In this document: one piece after another, positions 24,891 through 36,350 of the stretch
How the letters are laid out: the number at the start of each line of letters is the position of its first letter
Position numbering within the stretch: the first letter of the stretch is position 1
Origin: Plectrocnemia conspersa
Taxonomy: Eukaryota > Arthropoda > Insecta > Trichoptera > Polycentropodidae
Length of the DNA stretch: 64,000 nt
Direction: 5' to 3'
Assembly: GCA_009617715.1 (NCBI GenBank)
Contig: VTFK01000283.1
Span: forward strand, 248,001-312,000
Made by a program: the position numbers and the translations under genes
Notes under the pieces: model-generated
What the model was told of the DNA's origin: nothing
What the model saw: the letters and a program-made list of their open reading frames with translations, nothing else
The model's database searches: none

Positions 24891-25470
24891 AACGGGGAAA
24901 CTTAATCTAGCGCCGCCTGGATGCACCGTAAAATGTGACTCCAAACGAACTTCATTATATACCTTGCCTAATGCCTTAAATGCAATTAAAATTATCAAGT
25001 CTCGGGTCTTATGCAAATTGCGTTTGTCTCGAGGGTTGTTGTTCGATTATTTTATCTGGTGAGACGTACGACTTCCGAAACACCCTGTCGTTCGCGATGG
25101 GGATCGGGATGCGTTATTTATATCGCACTTTAACATCTGGTGTCCTCGTCACATCAGTCACGACTTATCCCCGATTGTCATCTGGAAAAGGCAATAAAGA
25201 AATGTCAAGTTATCGCAGCTTCCGAGCTGATAGCGGAAATGGCGCCCTTTCGGGTCACCAGCCAGATTTTTCTCGACCGACTTTAAATGAAAAACTGGAT
25301 GGCTTAGGATATTCACCTACCGCCTCCATTACTACTACATTTGCGCTGAGATATCGGAACGGTGGAGAATCGAAAAGGTCACTGAATTATTACGATTCGG
25401 TTGTAGGGGGGTCGATAGATCGGCAATTGTGTCAATTGCGCTATTTTAATGCGTGTATGTAATATATTTA
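24890..25470. other. GC-richer island with a 160-codon open frame
   Basis: The longest non-genic open frame of the desert (24980-25462, +). Its Ser/Gly/Arg/Tyr-rich product has no recognisable domain, no signal peptide and no clear splice context. The open frame may simply follow from the locally higher G+C. Conserved noncoding or regulatory DNA is at least as likely as a gene. Confidence 0.3.
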
Positions 25471-25889
25471 AAGGTGATCATTTATCTTAAATACTGAATA
25501 TAAAAACAATTTTTTGTAAAAAAAAATTATAGTGGAATACTGTGGTTTACTATATGTTATGTCATTTACTGAATATTTCTACATTTAGCTGGCTGAAGTA
25601 ATGCCAATGTTTTTATTTAAAATGGGATTTTAACACAGTAGTATTCTCATATTATATTACTATATCATGTATGTTTTGATTGTCTTTTTTATTCTTTGTT
25701 TTACGATGCATAGATTTGTACTAAAATAATTGCTTACAATCCATAAAGAGGAAACAAAATACATCAATTAATTAGAACTGTCAAATTTTCACAGAATGAC
25801 AAGGCCTAAATATCTTATGCTCAAAATATAATACTTTAATAAAAGTATTAATACTTTTCCACAATGACAAAAAATACAGTAGCTTAACA

Positions 25890-26330
25890 AGTTGTTCACG
25901 CGTCAGCCGCTAGGGGTGCGCCACTTGCGGTGCCTGAAAATAAGGCAGTGAAACAAAAGGCTTTCGCTCGCCGCGACATTGTATGAAGCCAGACAAAATG
26001 AGCCGCCAGCTCGGAAGTTTGCCTGTCCGCAAATTGATATTGCGCCCCCGAGCGTGGGGGCGCAGCTCAGGGGGCGGGCGGGTCAGGACGAAAAAGGACG
26101 GTTAGGTGATTGAGGGGCGGCAGGTTTATCCTTTCATGCGCCACGTAATGAAATGAAGCGATAACTGAATACTGATATGTAACTCCCCTAACTGATTTAT
26201 GAACGTCCTGCTGTTGTTGCCGTCTAGCTTATTTCGCAGTTAAATCGGGTATGGGTAACCTACGGACCGTGCGCCGGATTCGGCTCACAAAGGGGATTGT
26301 CTGGCATGCCGAGTGTTTATTTTTTTGATT
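25890..26330. other. Most GC-rich island in the window, with a hairpin
   Basis: About 440 bases of CpG-containing sequence. A perfect 9-bp stem, TGCGCCCCC (26041-26049) and GGGGGCGCA (26056-26064), encloses a 6-base loop (GAGCGT). Neither strand gives a convincing coding frame. It could be a promoter or CpG-type regulatory element, or a noncoding exon. Confidence 0.4.
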
Positions 26331-28039
26331 TTCTGTCGAATAGACTGGTACATATGTGAAGCCTAGAATCAATAGCACATATGATACACATTTAAAATAC
26401 AATGAAAAAATTACGATATATTAATACTATTCAATTTAATAAAAACATCAAGTAAGTGATAATCGCTGGCAAATAGAAAACCTATAATAATTGTCTTATT
26501 TTAAAGAGCACCACAATGAAGTTTATTTGTAAAAAATAGCTTTTTATTAAACTGATGCAGCAATTTATTATCAGTTCAAAAACTCTGTTGATATAAATAG
26601 TTTGACGTGCACTGCTATGTGTTGTGTGAAATATGTTAGCGATTTGTTTTAATATTTTTGGTCAAATTTTGTACATTTTAAATACTGATAAATGCATATT
26701 AAAGTGGCAGGATACATATGTTATATTAAGTTCAGATTTAAATAGTGTTTTTGTTCATGAGAACTAATTTTGTTTGTTTACAACCTTTGACCAACTGCTT
26801 GTATTTTTAACAGATTTATGAATGACATTCTTTTTCAATAATTGCGTTATCGATTTACTATTCTGTTCCTCAATAGTTCTAACTATCTGCCTACATATGT
26901 ACGTATTAATCATTACTCCTAAAGTTCATGTTTTTACGGTACAATTTTTTTTAATTTTAATAAAATAAATAGAAGGAACTAATAGATTATTTGTTAATTT
27001 AAGTATTATTAGCTGAATATTTTAAACCAGCAAAATGTGTTCTTCAGCCGCTGAAGCATTCTATGCGTAAGTCTGATTGTGTTAAATATCTTTATAATTT
27101 TTTCTAGTATGAAAATAACAATGCTCTTTGATTGTTTGTAGTTTTTAAAGATAAGTACAAAAAAGTGTGTTATATATTATTTTCTTGACTTGCAATTAAA
27201 AAAAAGGATTACTACTGTTACTCCACACCTAGCAAGCATATGTAAAAATAAGTCCTAATAATTGTTTAAATATTAAGATTTTATTTTTTTAGTTAACGTA
27301 CACTTTCTTAACAATTTTTGTCTGAGGGCCGCAATGACAGCAAGGTCTTTAGTGCGAAGTTGCAAGTTTGAATATAAGTCTAGGTATCTAACACTAGATT
27401 TTTATTATACGTTACTGTCCTCTTTGCTTTGGAGAGGGGGTGGCAATGTTTATCTGCGTTTTGTAAATAAATTTTATATATTTCGTAAAAATATTTACAT
27501 GCATAGATAAACATAGTTGGATAAAACAAGTTATATTCGGAGAATAGGACATTATGTTTTTTTAAGGCCATGGAGTTTTCGCTGTGGTAATATAGTAATG
27601 TTTTGATTTTAAAATCCCAAAAACATTCTTATCAAATGTTAACTTATTGTAATGGAATCCAAAATATTGCATATATTGTTTTATTTTGAATATGTACGAC
27701 TGATCTGTATTTTCTCCATCTGGTATGTAACTCACTGTATCAAACCTCTGATTTTAAAATAGTATAAAACATTATGGGACTTACGTGCTCATATACTCAT
27801 CAGAATAAGTTTTTTTAACTACGAATATACGTCAATCGAATTTGCATAATTTGAAAACTTACTATATATGTAAAAACCTGTCTAAATTAAAATATTTATC
27901 ATTAAAAATAATGATGAATATTATCCAGCAATTTCAATTTATTTATTATATATAGTTCTTGATTGAATCCATATCTCATTTGAGTTAATGTACCTTAGTT
28001 TATTGACTCCTGATAGTTGATAATATTCCCACAGCAGTG
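26331..28039. other. AT-rich spacer
   Basis: No gene, RNA or transposon signature recognised. Confidence 0.45.
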
Positions 28040-28746
28040 GTCTTACCTAGGGATTCTGTGTCGAGACTACCCGGGAATTTATTCCCGAGAATTCAAAGAT
28101 TTTTTGCTGTCTCGAGTCCCGGGAATTTGAAAATTAATAACCCAGGACACGAGACTTTTCGATTCAATTTTATTCAATATATCCTACATTTATATTTTAA
28201 AATAAAATCTGCTTAGTCGAGAACAAGCTCAAGTTAACTCGATTGTCGGCACTCGGCAGTGAAAAAAAAAACCGTATACATTTACCGATAAACAAAAATA
28301 TTGTAGGATACAGGATGGAAAGAATACAGAGAATAATTTATTGTAGCGAGAGATTATATTGTCTTTGTAATAAAAGCTTTCGTCGTTATTTGTAAAATAT
28401 CACTTAAACAAAAAAAAATTCAAGTAGATATTTACCCTTGAATTTTTTCCTCAAAATGGTTTCAACTTAATATTGATAAAAATATTTCGATTAAAAAAAT
28501 TGTAATAAATTAAATTTAAATAAATATCGAATAAAGTGTTTTTAAATTGTTTCAATAAATTTTCACCTATCGTACCTATAACACAAATAATATAAGTTAA
28601 TTAAAGTTAATAATAATAAGTTATTTTTTTAACAAAATTTTTTTTCATTTAGTTTCGAGTCTCGGGAATTCCCGAGACTTTAAAAATTTGGGACTCGAGT
28701 CCCGGGAATTGAAAAAACCCGAGACTTCAGAATCCCTAGTCTTAAC
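28040..28746. mobile_element. Non-autonomous hAT-like MITE, 691 bp, with 8-bp TSD
   Basis: The element runs from 28048 to 28738, bounded by TAGGGATTCTG and CAGAATCCCTA (11-bp perfect terminal inverted repeats). The flanks GTCTTACC (28040-28047) and GTCTTAAC (28739-28746) are an 8-base target-site duplication with one mismatch, the size made by hAT transposases. Both ends carry several subterminal CCCGGGAATT and CTCGAGTCCC motifs in both orientations. The interior is AT-rich with no transposase, so it would depend on an enzyme supplied in trans. Confidence 0.85.
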
Positions 28747-31047
28747 TAGTGTTTAAATATCAATAGTGCTTAAAGTTACATTTTTCCTTAATTTTATTTA
28801 AATGTAATATTTAATAAAAACGCGTTTCTGTTACTTTAAAATATTTTTTGTTGTAACATAATTTTTTCTATGTATTATGTATACAATTTAGTTTGTTTAT
28901 ATATTATATATTATAGTTGGGAAACTGCGTTAAGTGATCAGGGGAAGGGTAGTACATTAAAGTCAAAACCAAGCTCAAATACAAACAATTTAGCTAATGT
29001 TAATTATATTAAATTACTTTAACTGATTGTGTATTCACAAATTTACTATGCAACTAATTGAAACACAATACAGTTATTTTTAGAATATAATAAATATATT
29101 ACAAAATACAGTACCTCTCAATATTAGGTTTAAATTTAAAAAAAAACTATACATAAAAATATTAACATCATTAAATATTAGTTTAATACATCAGACCTAA
29201 AATATAAGATGATTGGCTTTTACAAATATTAACAGCTATTTATATTTTAATTGGACAGATTCCATAAATATACATATTTATATATGTATGTATACAAAAC
29301 AGATCGTCGGTACCGTGTCCCACATTTCCACGGCCCATGATTAAAGGAGTGTTTTAAAATAAAAATTTCCCCATCCAGGAATCCGTCGCGGGCCTTTTCT
29401 CCCATTCAAAATGATTACCTTTTCCATTATAAATATATAGAAAAGGGGCCCCCTCGAGCTGCTCACGCGTTTATTGATCACCGCTCTGGGAGAGGCTCGC
29501 CTGAGGGTAAGACTCCACTTTTTCTTCTGACCATCTACTATTCATCTCAATTATTGCAGACTCCACGGTCGACCCTTGGTGGCGCTGTCCAACTTTCTAA
29601 TGACAAAAATCGGCGATTCGTACCAAAGTCATACGAGTTATATTAAATATTTATTTTGAATAATGTTTATTTACCGAATGGGTAGAAATCGACAGAAACA
29701 GTGTTGATTTTTTTTATTGAAACTGAAGCATTTTTAAGCTTGATTAAATTATAAAATCATCAATATTAATATCAAAGCTGTTAAAATAATGATTTACTTA
29801 TGTAGAGAATTTCCTTTCATAAAAGTCAATATAGACGAGACATGCTTTTATTTATATATACAGATTTATATTTTTCTTTCTATTCTCTTAAAGGAAATGA
29901 TGAATCAGATTGCCATTAACATTTCATCGTTGCACCGTAAACAATACTTTTCATTCACAATGTTGAGATTATCCACATTTGCTGAAATAATCCTCATTCG
30001 CTAAGCCGGAAGTAATTTCCCATAAAGAACGACCGCCCCAAGATAATCGCCACGGGGGAAAGAAGAAAACAAACGTGAAATATATTAAATTTTTGCCTTT
30101 CTCCCGGGGGAAGGGGGTTGCTTTTAAGTCGTATTTAATTTCAGCACAACGTATCTAGTTCCGGCTGCCGACATCCGGTTCGGCTATTGGTCTTTTTGCA
30201 TCCGGTTGATGGGAATAAGAAGGCCATTAGCCGAGGAAGACCACCGGACGCTCACGTAATCTAGCTAAGTTTTTCGGCAATGTATTATACTATATATCTG
30301 CCAGATTGCTCTTCCCGGAAACTGCTAAATTATTACGAATATATACCGGGAGTATAAATCATGATACGGCGCGGAAAACAATTATGCGGGAAATCTGTTT
30401 CCGCTCCTGTTCGCGGAACTGTGCACGGATATTTTTTCCCATTTAGCTTTCATGATTACGTCTCGCATGTTTTATTTAATATATAAAGGTGTCGGTGTGT
30501 GCATTGAAAATATTATATAAGTGCCTTTCTTAAGAAAATCACCAACATAAGAGACGCGATGTACATTTCCATTAATATCAGGCAGTGTTCGATTATAATT
30601 AGTATAAAAAAAGCTCTTGATATATTTATTGTTAGATCTTTTTTAAGAACGTCTTTCAGAAAGAGAACACAAATTTAACGTCCAAGTATAACACACAAAT
30701 AAAAACCCTAATGGACCAAGTTCAAGAAAGCAAAACTTGGAACGGGTGGCATTCAAAATAATACACATTTATATTAGATGGAGAGAATGGACATAATTCG
30801 CATAAGTACAGATTGGAGAGTGCTTATGTTTTGATCTTCATATGTACTTTAGAACAAGTGATGCGAACATTGATTTAGACCAGTCAAAGGATGCAAATTG
30901 TATAAAGATTTAATATATATATATATATACATACGTTTAGTTTCATATGTGTACCTGTACACCTATTTATTTATTTAAATATAGATATATGTTTATAAGG
31001 ATAGCATAAATACCTAAAAATGCATAATAGAAATTATTTATATAATG
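28747..31047. other. Spacer with two GC-richer islands
   Basis: Islands at about 29300-29620 (including GGGGCCCCC at about 29446) and 30000-30460. No coding frame with splice support. A TA repeat lies at about 30912-30930. Confidence 0.4.
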
Positions 31048-31243
31048 AACAAAATATATTCCATCACTACCAAATTTAACGATGACTTTAAATAATAAAA
31101 AAATATATTAATAATAATAAATAAATAATAATAATATATATTAAATATATTAATAATAATAATATATAATAAAAATAAAAAATAATAATAAATATATTAA
31201 TAATAACAAAATATATTCCATCACTACCAAATTTAACGATGAC
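31048..31243. repeat. 39-bp perfect direct repeats flanking an AAT/TA microsatellite
   Basis: The 39 bases at 31048-31086 (AACAAAATATATTCC...AACGATGAC) recur exactly at 31205-31243. Between them is an (AAT)n/(AT)n-type tract. Perfect identity implies a recent slippage or local duplication, or an assembly artefact at a low-complexity tract. Confidence 0.85.
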
Positions 31244-31659
31244 GAATTTGACTCTTTTTTTGCTATTTTGTATTAATATTGTGCTTGAAACAAATTGTTT
31301 TTTTTTCATTTTTGTAAGATAAATGCAATTATTAAGAATACTCATTTGAAACACAATAAGAATTAACCACAGGAAAAACACATAAAGTCTTTTAGTAAGC
31401 CGTGAGAGAAAAAATAAATCACTATATATATAATATATTTCTATAGAAACATATACATTAAATTATTTAATCGTTATGGTAAAATGAGTAAAAAATTGTA
31501 CAAGTATATTGTAAATATGATCATTGTATTGTGGAATACATGTCATTATGTGAGTATTAATTATGAACCATAGATTTATGAATAATAAACTCAAATATAT
31601 TTCGAAATATATGTCATTTCGACCAGAGCATTGTTAAACTTCAAAGATTAGTCTAAAAT

Positions 31660-32415
31660 ATGTTTAAAAACACGAATTATTTCATATTGTTATTATTGGT
31701 AGCAGAACGAAACGCATCTGTAAGTATTTCACTTATATTTAAAGTACCATAAAATATAATTTTTCTTTAATTTAACAGAAACTTGAAATGGTATTAGAAA
31801 GGTCAATAACAAAATGCGATCCAGAATATAGCTTAGAGTGTAAAACCAACGTACAAAAATATAACCGAACAAGTCCATATGCTTTAAATTTTAGCGGAAT
31901 ATCACTTTTCCCGATTGACAACAACGTGACGGTAAAATACTGTATAAAATAAATACATATGCAATTGAAAATCAGCAAAAAATGAAATACTTTTATTTAA
32001 GGTGAAATTAACTTCGTACGAGTTTAAGGATAATCGGTTTAAAGAAGCATAATAAACTATGAGATGGATCTATGTAAGTGGATAAAAAATGATATCTTTC
32101 TATTAAAATTGATACAACCTTATGCAGATGTCCCTAACAAGTGTCCAATTAAGGTAAAACTTATTATTATTCCAATAAAAAATATTAAAAATATATTAGT
32201 AATTAAATAATATGAATTTTTAGGCAATGTATCGTTTTCAGCTTAAGGATTTAATTATAGATGTTAATATTTTTCCAAAAATATTTCCAATTTCAAGTTG
32301 GAAATTTCGTGTACAATTTTTGCAAACAAAAACTAGAAGATCTTTGGTGAACTTGGACATTTTTTTTAAAGTCAAGCTAGCTAAGAATATAATTAAAAAT
32401 AATAAAAAAAATTAA
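31660..32415 (+). CDS. DUF1091-like small secreted protein (copy A), one frameshift
   Basis: Exons 31660-31719, 31779-31931, 32002-32153 and 32224-32415; introns 59, 70 and 70 bp, all GT-AG and phase 0. Residues: signal peptide (M-F-K-N-T-N-Y-F-I-L-L-L-L-V-A), then Cys-containing N-terminal part, R-T-S-P-Y-A-L-N, M-D-L-C-K-W, N-K-C-P-I-K, and I-F-P-K-I-F-P-I-S-S-W-K-F-R-V. The Cys-Pro-Ile motif and the P-x-x-x-P...W/Y-x-F/L pattern fit the insect DUF1091 family (MD-2/ML-like, including Drosophila CheB-type proteins). Exon 3 needs one more A at GAAGC (32045-32046) to stay in frame; with it the product is 185 aa, matching copy C (186 aa). The break is either a young null allele or a sequence error. 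Gene limits rest on homology to copies B and C. Confidence 0.75.
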
Positions 32416-32442
32416 GTAATAGCTTATATATATTTTGCGATA

Positions 32443-32448
32443 AATAAA
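32443..32448 (+). terminator. Poly(A) signal of copy A
   Basis: AATAAA 28 bases after the stop codon of the + strand DUF1091-like gene. Confidence 0.5.
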
Positions 32449-33554
32449 ACATAAGTTGTAAAAAAATTAATTACTTAAAAATAAATAAAAATATAATCAG
32501 TAATTTTAATCAAGAAAAAATAAGGACTAATTAATAAATTTCATTTGTTATATGCATATATTATTCTAAACAATTCAAAATAAATTTAATAAATTTACAA
32601 CGGTCTGTGATTTTGGGTTGAATTATATTAATGAAATCTGAAATATAATTACTTAAAAGTATGTTTTTTGTAATACGTTGTTTCTTCTTAAAAATGTTAC
32701 AAGAAAAATGCAAAATAATGATTTAACACCCCGAAAACATGGCTTGCTATTGTTTTATGACCGACTCTAAAAATAATGATTATTAAACACTTTTGCAAAT
32801 CAATGATAAAAATTTAGTGACTTTTACCATGTGATAGATCTTTAAATATATAAACAAAAATTATATAAATTTCTTATAAAAAACTGAAATAATTCAGGTA
32901 TATTTTACTCATATTTTATTGTAAATGTTTTATCATTCTTCGAGTTATTTTATATTTTTATGATAGGCTATATAATAATTTACATGCATAAATATTGATC
33001 TAAATTGTTGTTAAGCAAATTAGTGAAAGATTTAATTTAACTTAATTACATATATACTGTAATATTATTATATAAATGTATACTGTTTTTTTTATATATA
33101 TGTATTTTTTGGTCTAAAAAATATTTTAATTTCTAAAAAAAATTACTGCATTTTCCATCGTAAAATAAGAAAAATAATTAAAATAAATTATATTTTAAAT
33201 AAAAAATACAAAATAAATATTTTTCATTGCATTTTATTTTTTATTTTATGCTTTGGTATTATTATTTACTAATGTCACTACTTTTTTAATATCGTTGTGT
33301 AATTTTATTATTAAGGTCGAATGACTAGTATTTTATAAATATTTGATTAAAAAAAATTAAAATGTATTTTGTTTAATTTTAATATTAAAATGCAACTAAA
33401 ATAAAAATGAACAATGTTAAATAACAGTTATGAGGAAATAAGATAAAGTGGGTTGATAATGTTTTCTTCGTGACTTTAAAAAGCAACTGAGTAAACTTTG
33501 AAAAAGTTGGTATTTATTATCATACAAAATTTGTTTTAAGATAAGATGGTGATG
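32449..33554. other. AT-rich spacer
   Basis: No gene recognised. The segmental duplication begins at its right edge. Confidence 0.5.
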
Positions 33555-33666
33555 TATACGTTAAAGAGTTATAGTGATACAAAATTAAGCAAAATTTAGA
33601 AAGGTTTTATATTATATCCGTTAATGTACAAGTTCTTGCCATTTTAACGGTACTTATTTGCAGATA

Positions 33667-34450
33667 GTGTTAACTAGAGTCTCCAATTACTCGAACCATC
33701 AACTACTCGAGTATCGAATATTAAAATTTTAAAATACTCGAGTACTCGAATACTTTCGAGTATTTACCAAATGTACCAAAATAGCTATTATTCAAATTCG
33801 TGCACATATAAATAAATAAATAAAATACTTAGTATGTTAATTTTACAATTATTTTAACTTCACGAACATACTTTTAAAAAACAGTAATGCAAAAAGTGTC
33901 TCGAATTTAATATTACTGCTAACCTTTGGTTTTATTATTCCCGTTATGGAAAAAACACTTTCCGTTGCTGTTGATGTTGGTCTTATTGTCATTTACGCGT
34001 TGGATAAGGCTTCTAATTTATATCTGTTCGCTTTTTATAGATATAAAATTTTTTGAACTCTCTTTTTGTTGATATTTCATATTGTTCATTGCCATAAATT
34101 TGATAAGTCGGGACTGTCGAACAAAAAACACAAAAGAAATTTCTCCGTCGTACCCACTAACATAGCCGACGACCGGAACTATGCAACTATGGAACTATGA
34201 AAAAAATTATACCTGATAGTAACCGCTCTAACTCGGGACTTCGGGCATAAACGCCAAATAAAAGCAAGACGTTAACCTTTACCGGACCGAGTTAAAGTTA
34301 TTTTTGTTTCTGAAATATTTCAAAAATTTTTAATTTTGAGTATTAATCGAGTAATTTTCAAAATACTCGATTATCAAGTACTTGAAAAATAGACAAAAAT
34401 ACTCAAGTATCGAGTTCTCGATTACTCGAATTGGAGACTCTAGTGTTAAC
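33667..34450. mobile_element. hAT deletion derivative, 768 bp, perfect 8-bp TSD
   Basis: The element is 33675-34442, with termini TAGAGTCTCCAATT and the complement AATTGGAGACTCTA (14 bp perfect). It is flanked by GTGTTAAC at 33667-33674 and 34443-34450. Subterminal ACTCGAGTA-type motifs are repeated at both ends. On the minus strand about 33990-33900 reads T-S-T-A-T-E-S-V-F-S-I-T-G-I-I-K-T-K-G then stops, matching the C-terminal hAT dimerisation motif (SxxSERxFSxxGxI). It is therefore a deleted autonomous element rather than a pure MITE. The paralogous position near 37406 lacks it. Confidence 0.9.
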
Positions 34451-34849
34451 TCGTCATACTCAATATTTTTTAATCTGGGCTAAAAACAGATGTTTGCTAT
34501 GTTACTTGGGTCGCAGCATAATATATTGATTTATAAATAGAAGTTAAATAAGTATTACTTTATTTTAATTTATTTTATATTTCATCAATACATACATTTA
34601 TATGTACATACACCTGTGCAGCTCTATAGTTTTAGACGAATTTATTATGATAAGGCAAAATAAATACTAATTTAATTTCACAAAAATACAAATATATCCA
34701 AAATATTCAGAATAATTGATTTATTTGTTTATTACAAAGCAATTTGATTAATGATGTCGAGACAAACTTTTAGATATTGTAAACAAATAAGGTTCTTGAT
34801 ACAGGCTACTCTTAATACATCATCAAGGTGAGAATAAGTAAGCCGATTT

Positions 34850-35152
34850 CTATATATATATACATACGTTCTTTGCATATATCATATTAAAATAAGATGA
34901 TTCACAAATATAAGTTAATGCTAACCATCTGAGCAGTAGGTAGGCACAATTTTTAACAGTTTTGTATTTTACAGGTACTAGTTTCCAAAATCCAGCATTC
35001 TTCAATCTCTCCATCTTTTCTTTAAAAATTGCTTTCATATTCGTATTGTTTTTAAAAATACAAACTATGAGGTTACATGACAATTCGGGATATTGCTGTA
35101 CTTTAAAATACAGATATAGATACATAATGTGCTCTTCGGTAATATAGTACAA
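34850..35152 (-). other. Conserved ORF downstream of copy B, unknown
   Basis: A 100-codon frame whose central part (N-T-N-M-K-A-I-F-K-E-K ... A-Y-L-L-L-R-W ... I-C-E-S-S-Y) aligns with the frame at 37805-37993 (N-T-N-M-K-S-I-F-K-D-K ... A-H-L-L-L-R-L ... L-C-K-S-S-Y). The pair lies at the same relative place, 3' of copies B and C. Many differences are conservative, but no start, splice sites or family are clear, and the right-hand copy has stops just upstream. It may be the remnant of another gene carried in the duplication. Confidence 0.3.
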
Positions 35153-35219
35153 ATTATATTAAATACAAAATTAAATTAAAAACTATTATCTATACTTGAT
35201 AAAAAAAATTAAAATCTAT

Positions 35220-35983
35220 TTATTTAATTATTTTTTTGTCTTGAGATACTTTAAAAATAACAGATACCTTAAACATTATGACTCTAGATTTAGTATGTAA
35301 AGTAAATATATCAAATTTCCATCTGCCTTCTATCATGAACTTTGGTACTAAATTTGGATTAACGACCAAATCTTTAGCGTGTATTGAATACCCTACCTAT
35401 AAATATATGCGTTTAAAATTATAAACATACAGATATTAAAATTTAATTGACGTTTTTTGTACTTACTGGAATCGGACATTTATGAAAATTAATATACGGT
35501 TTTGAAAGTTTGAAAATAAAATGACTATCTATTGATTTGAAAAAGTTATTTTCAATTTTAATAACGCTTTGTTTAAATTGATTGTTTTTCCATTCGAATG
35601 AATTAACGCCGAACTAAAATACCATATTATTGTTTTTATTTTTATTCGTTAGTAATATTATAATATTGCATACAATTCAATGTTATACCGTAACGTTACT
35701 GACTTCTAGACTTTTCCCCACTACCACTTGTAAATTAATTACATATGGAGATGTCCTATTATTTTTTTTTACCGATGCAGAACAATTACTATTAAAATCT
35801 GCATTGCAATATATTTCAGCTCTTTCTAATATTACAGCAAAATTCTATAATAAAACTAAAATATTAGTTTTTTTTTAGTAGTTGATAAATAAAAACGTTC
35901 AATAATAAACCTAATGCACTGTGAAAATTTATAAATAAATAATAAAGAACTAATGATAAACTGTATATTTTTAGCTCCAACAT
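35220..35983 (-). pseudogene. DUF1091-like gene copy B, splice donor lost
   Basis: Exons on -: 35983-35915 (signal peptide), 35844-35689, 35613-35467 and 35396-35220. All four frames are open and collinear with copy C (52-, 49- and 59-codon later exons). Sequence signs: A-V-I-L-E-R-A-E-I-Y-C, R-T-S-P-Y-V-I-N, S-F-E-W-K-N-N-Q-F-K, K-C-P-I-P, E-G-R-W-K-F-D-I-F-T. The first-intron donor, GT in copy C, is TT here (+ coordinates 35913-35914 are AA). The nearby GT after TTAG would shift frame. The conserved Cys of the F-C-K motif in exon 3 is Phe. Both changes suggest loss of function. The remaining splice sites are intact, so decay is recent or a different first exon is used. Confidence 0.7.
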
Positions 35984-36350
35984 ACTTATCATAAAAATAA
36001 TTAAAACAGACTGCGTTTTGCGAATTTTTGCAGACTAATGCCTAATCAGAATTATTTTTTACGCTTCACAGAATTTTAATATTATTTATTAAAAAAACGT
36101 AATTATAAATTACAAATATAAATACATTACTCAAATCTTTTTAATGATATGATATACATTTGTATGCCAATTTAATTGTCTCATTTATTTTATATTTATA
36201 AAATGTTAAAATATATTTTAACCAGTAGACGTGCAAATTGTTAATGAGCATAATATTTGTGATTTTATATTAATATGATTGATTTTCCGAGAAGCATATT
36301 AAATAATTATTAAAACACAATTATTTAGAAAGTGTTGTTTAAGGAGAGTA

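Larger units (their letters stand above)
33555..36350. repeat. Segmental duplication, left copy
   Basis: About 2.0 kb (not counting the 768 bp hAT insertion) matches 37275-39245 in the same orientation. Matching markers: 'CCATTTTAACGGTA' (33640 and 37380), 'CATAATATATTGAT' (34519 and 37490), 'CACCTTGATGATGTATT' in inverse form (about 34810 and 37800), all four exons of the DUF1091-like gene, and 'AGAAGCATATTAAATAATTAT' (about 36290 and 39187). Divergence is moderate, with many small indels in noncoding parts. Confidence 0.9.

Noticed and set aside
24980..25462. 160-codon ORF as a protein-coding gene
   Set aside because: No domain, signal peptide, splice context or codon pattern supports it; it lies in a GC-richer island where long open frames occur by chance.
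31088..31381. 97-codon minus ORF rich in Ile and Tyr
   Set aside because: It reads through an AAT/TA microsatellite and one of the 39-bp repeats.
35630..35878. 82-codon + ORF, and the + ORF at 38824-39105
   Set aside because: They are antisense to exons and upstream regions of the minus-strand DUF1091-like genes.
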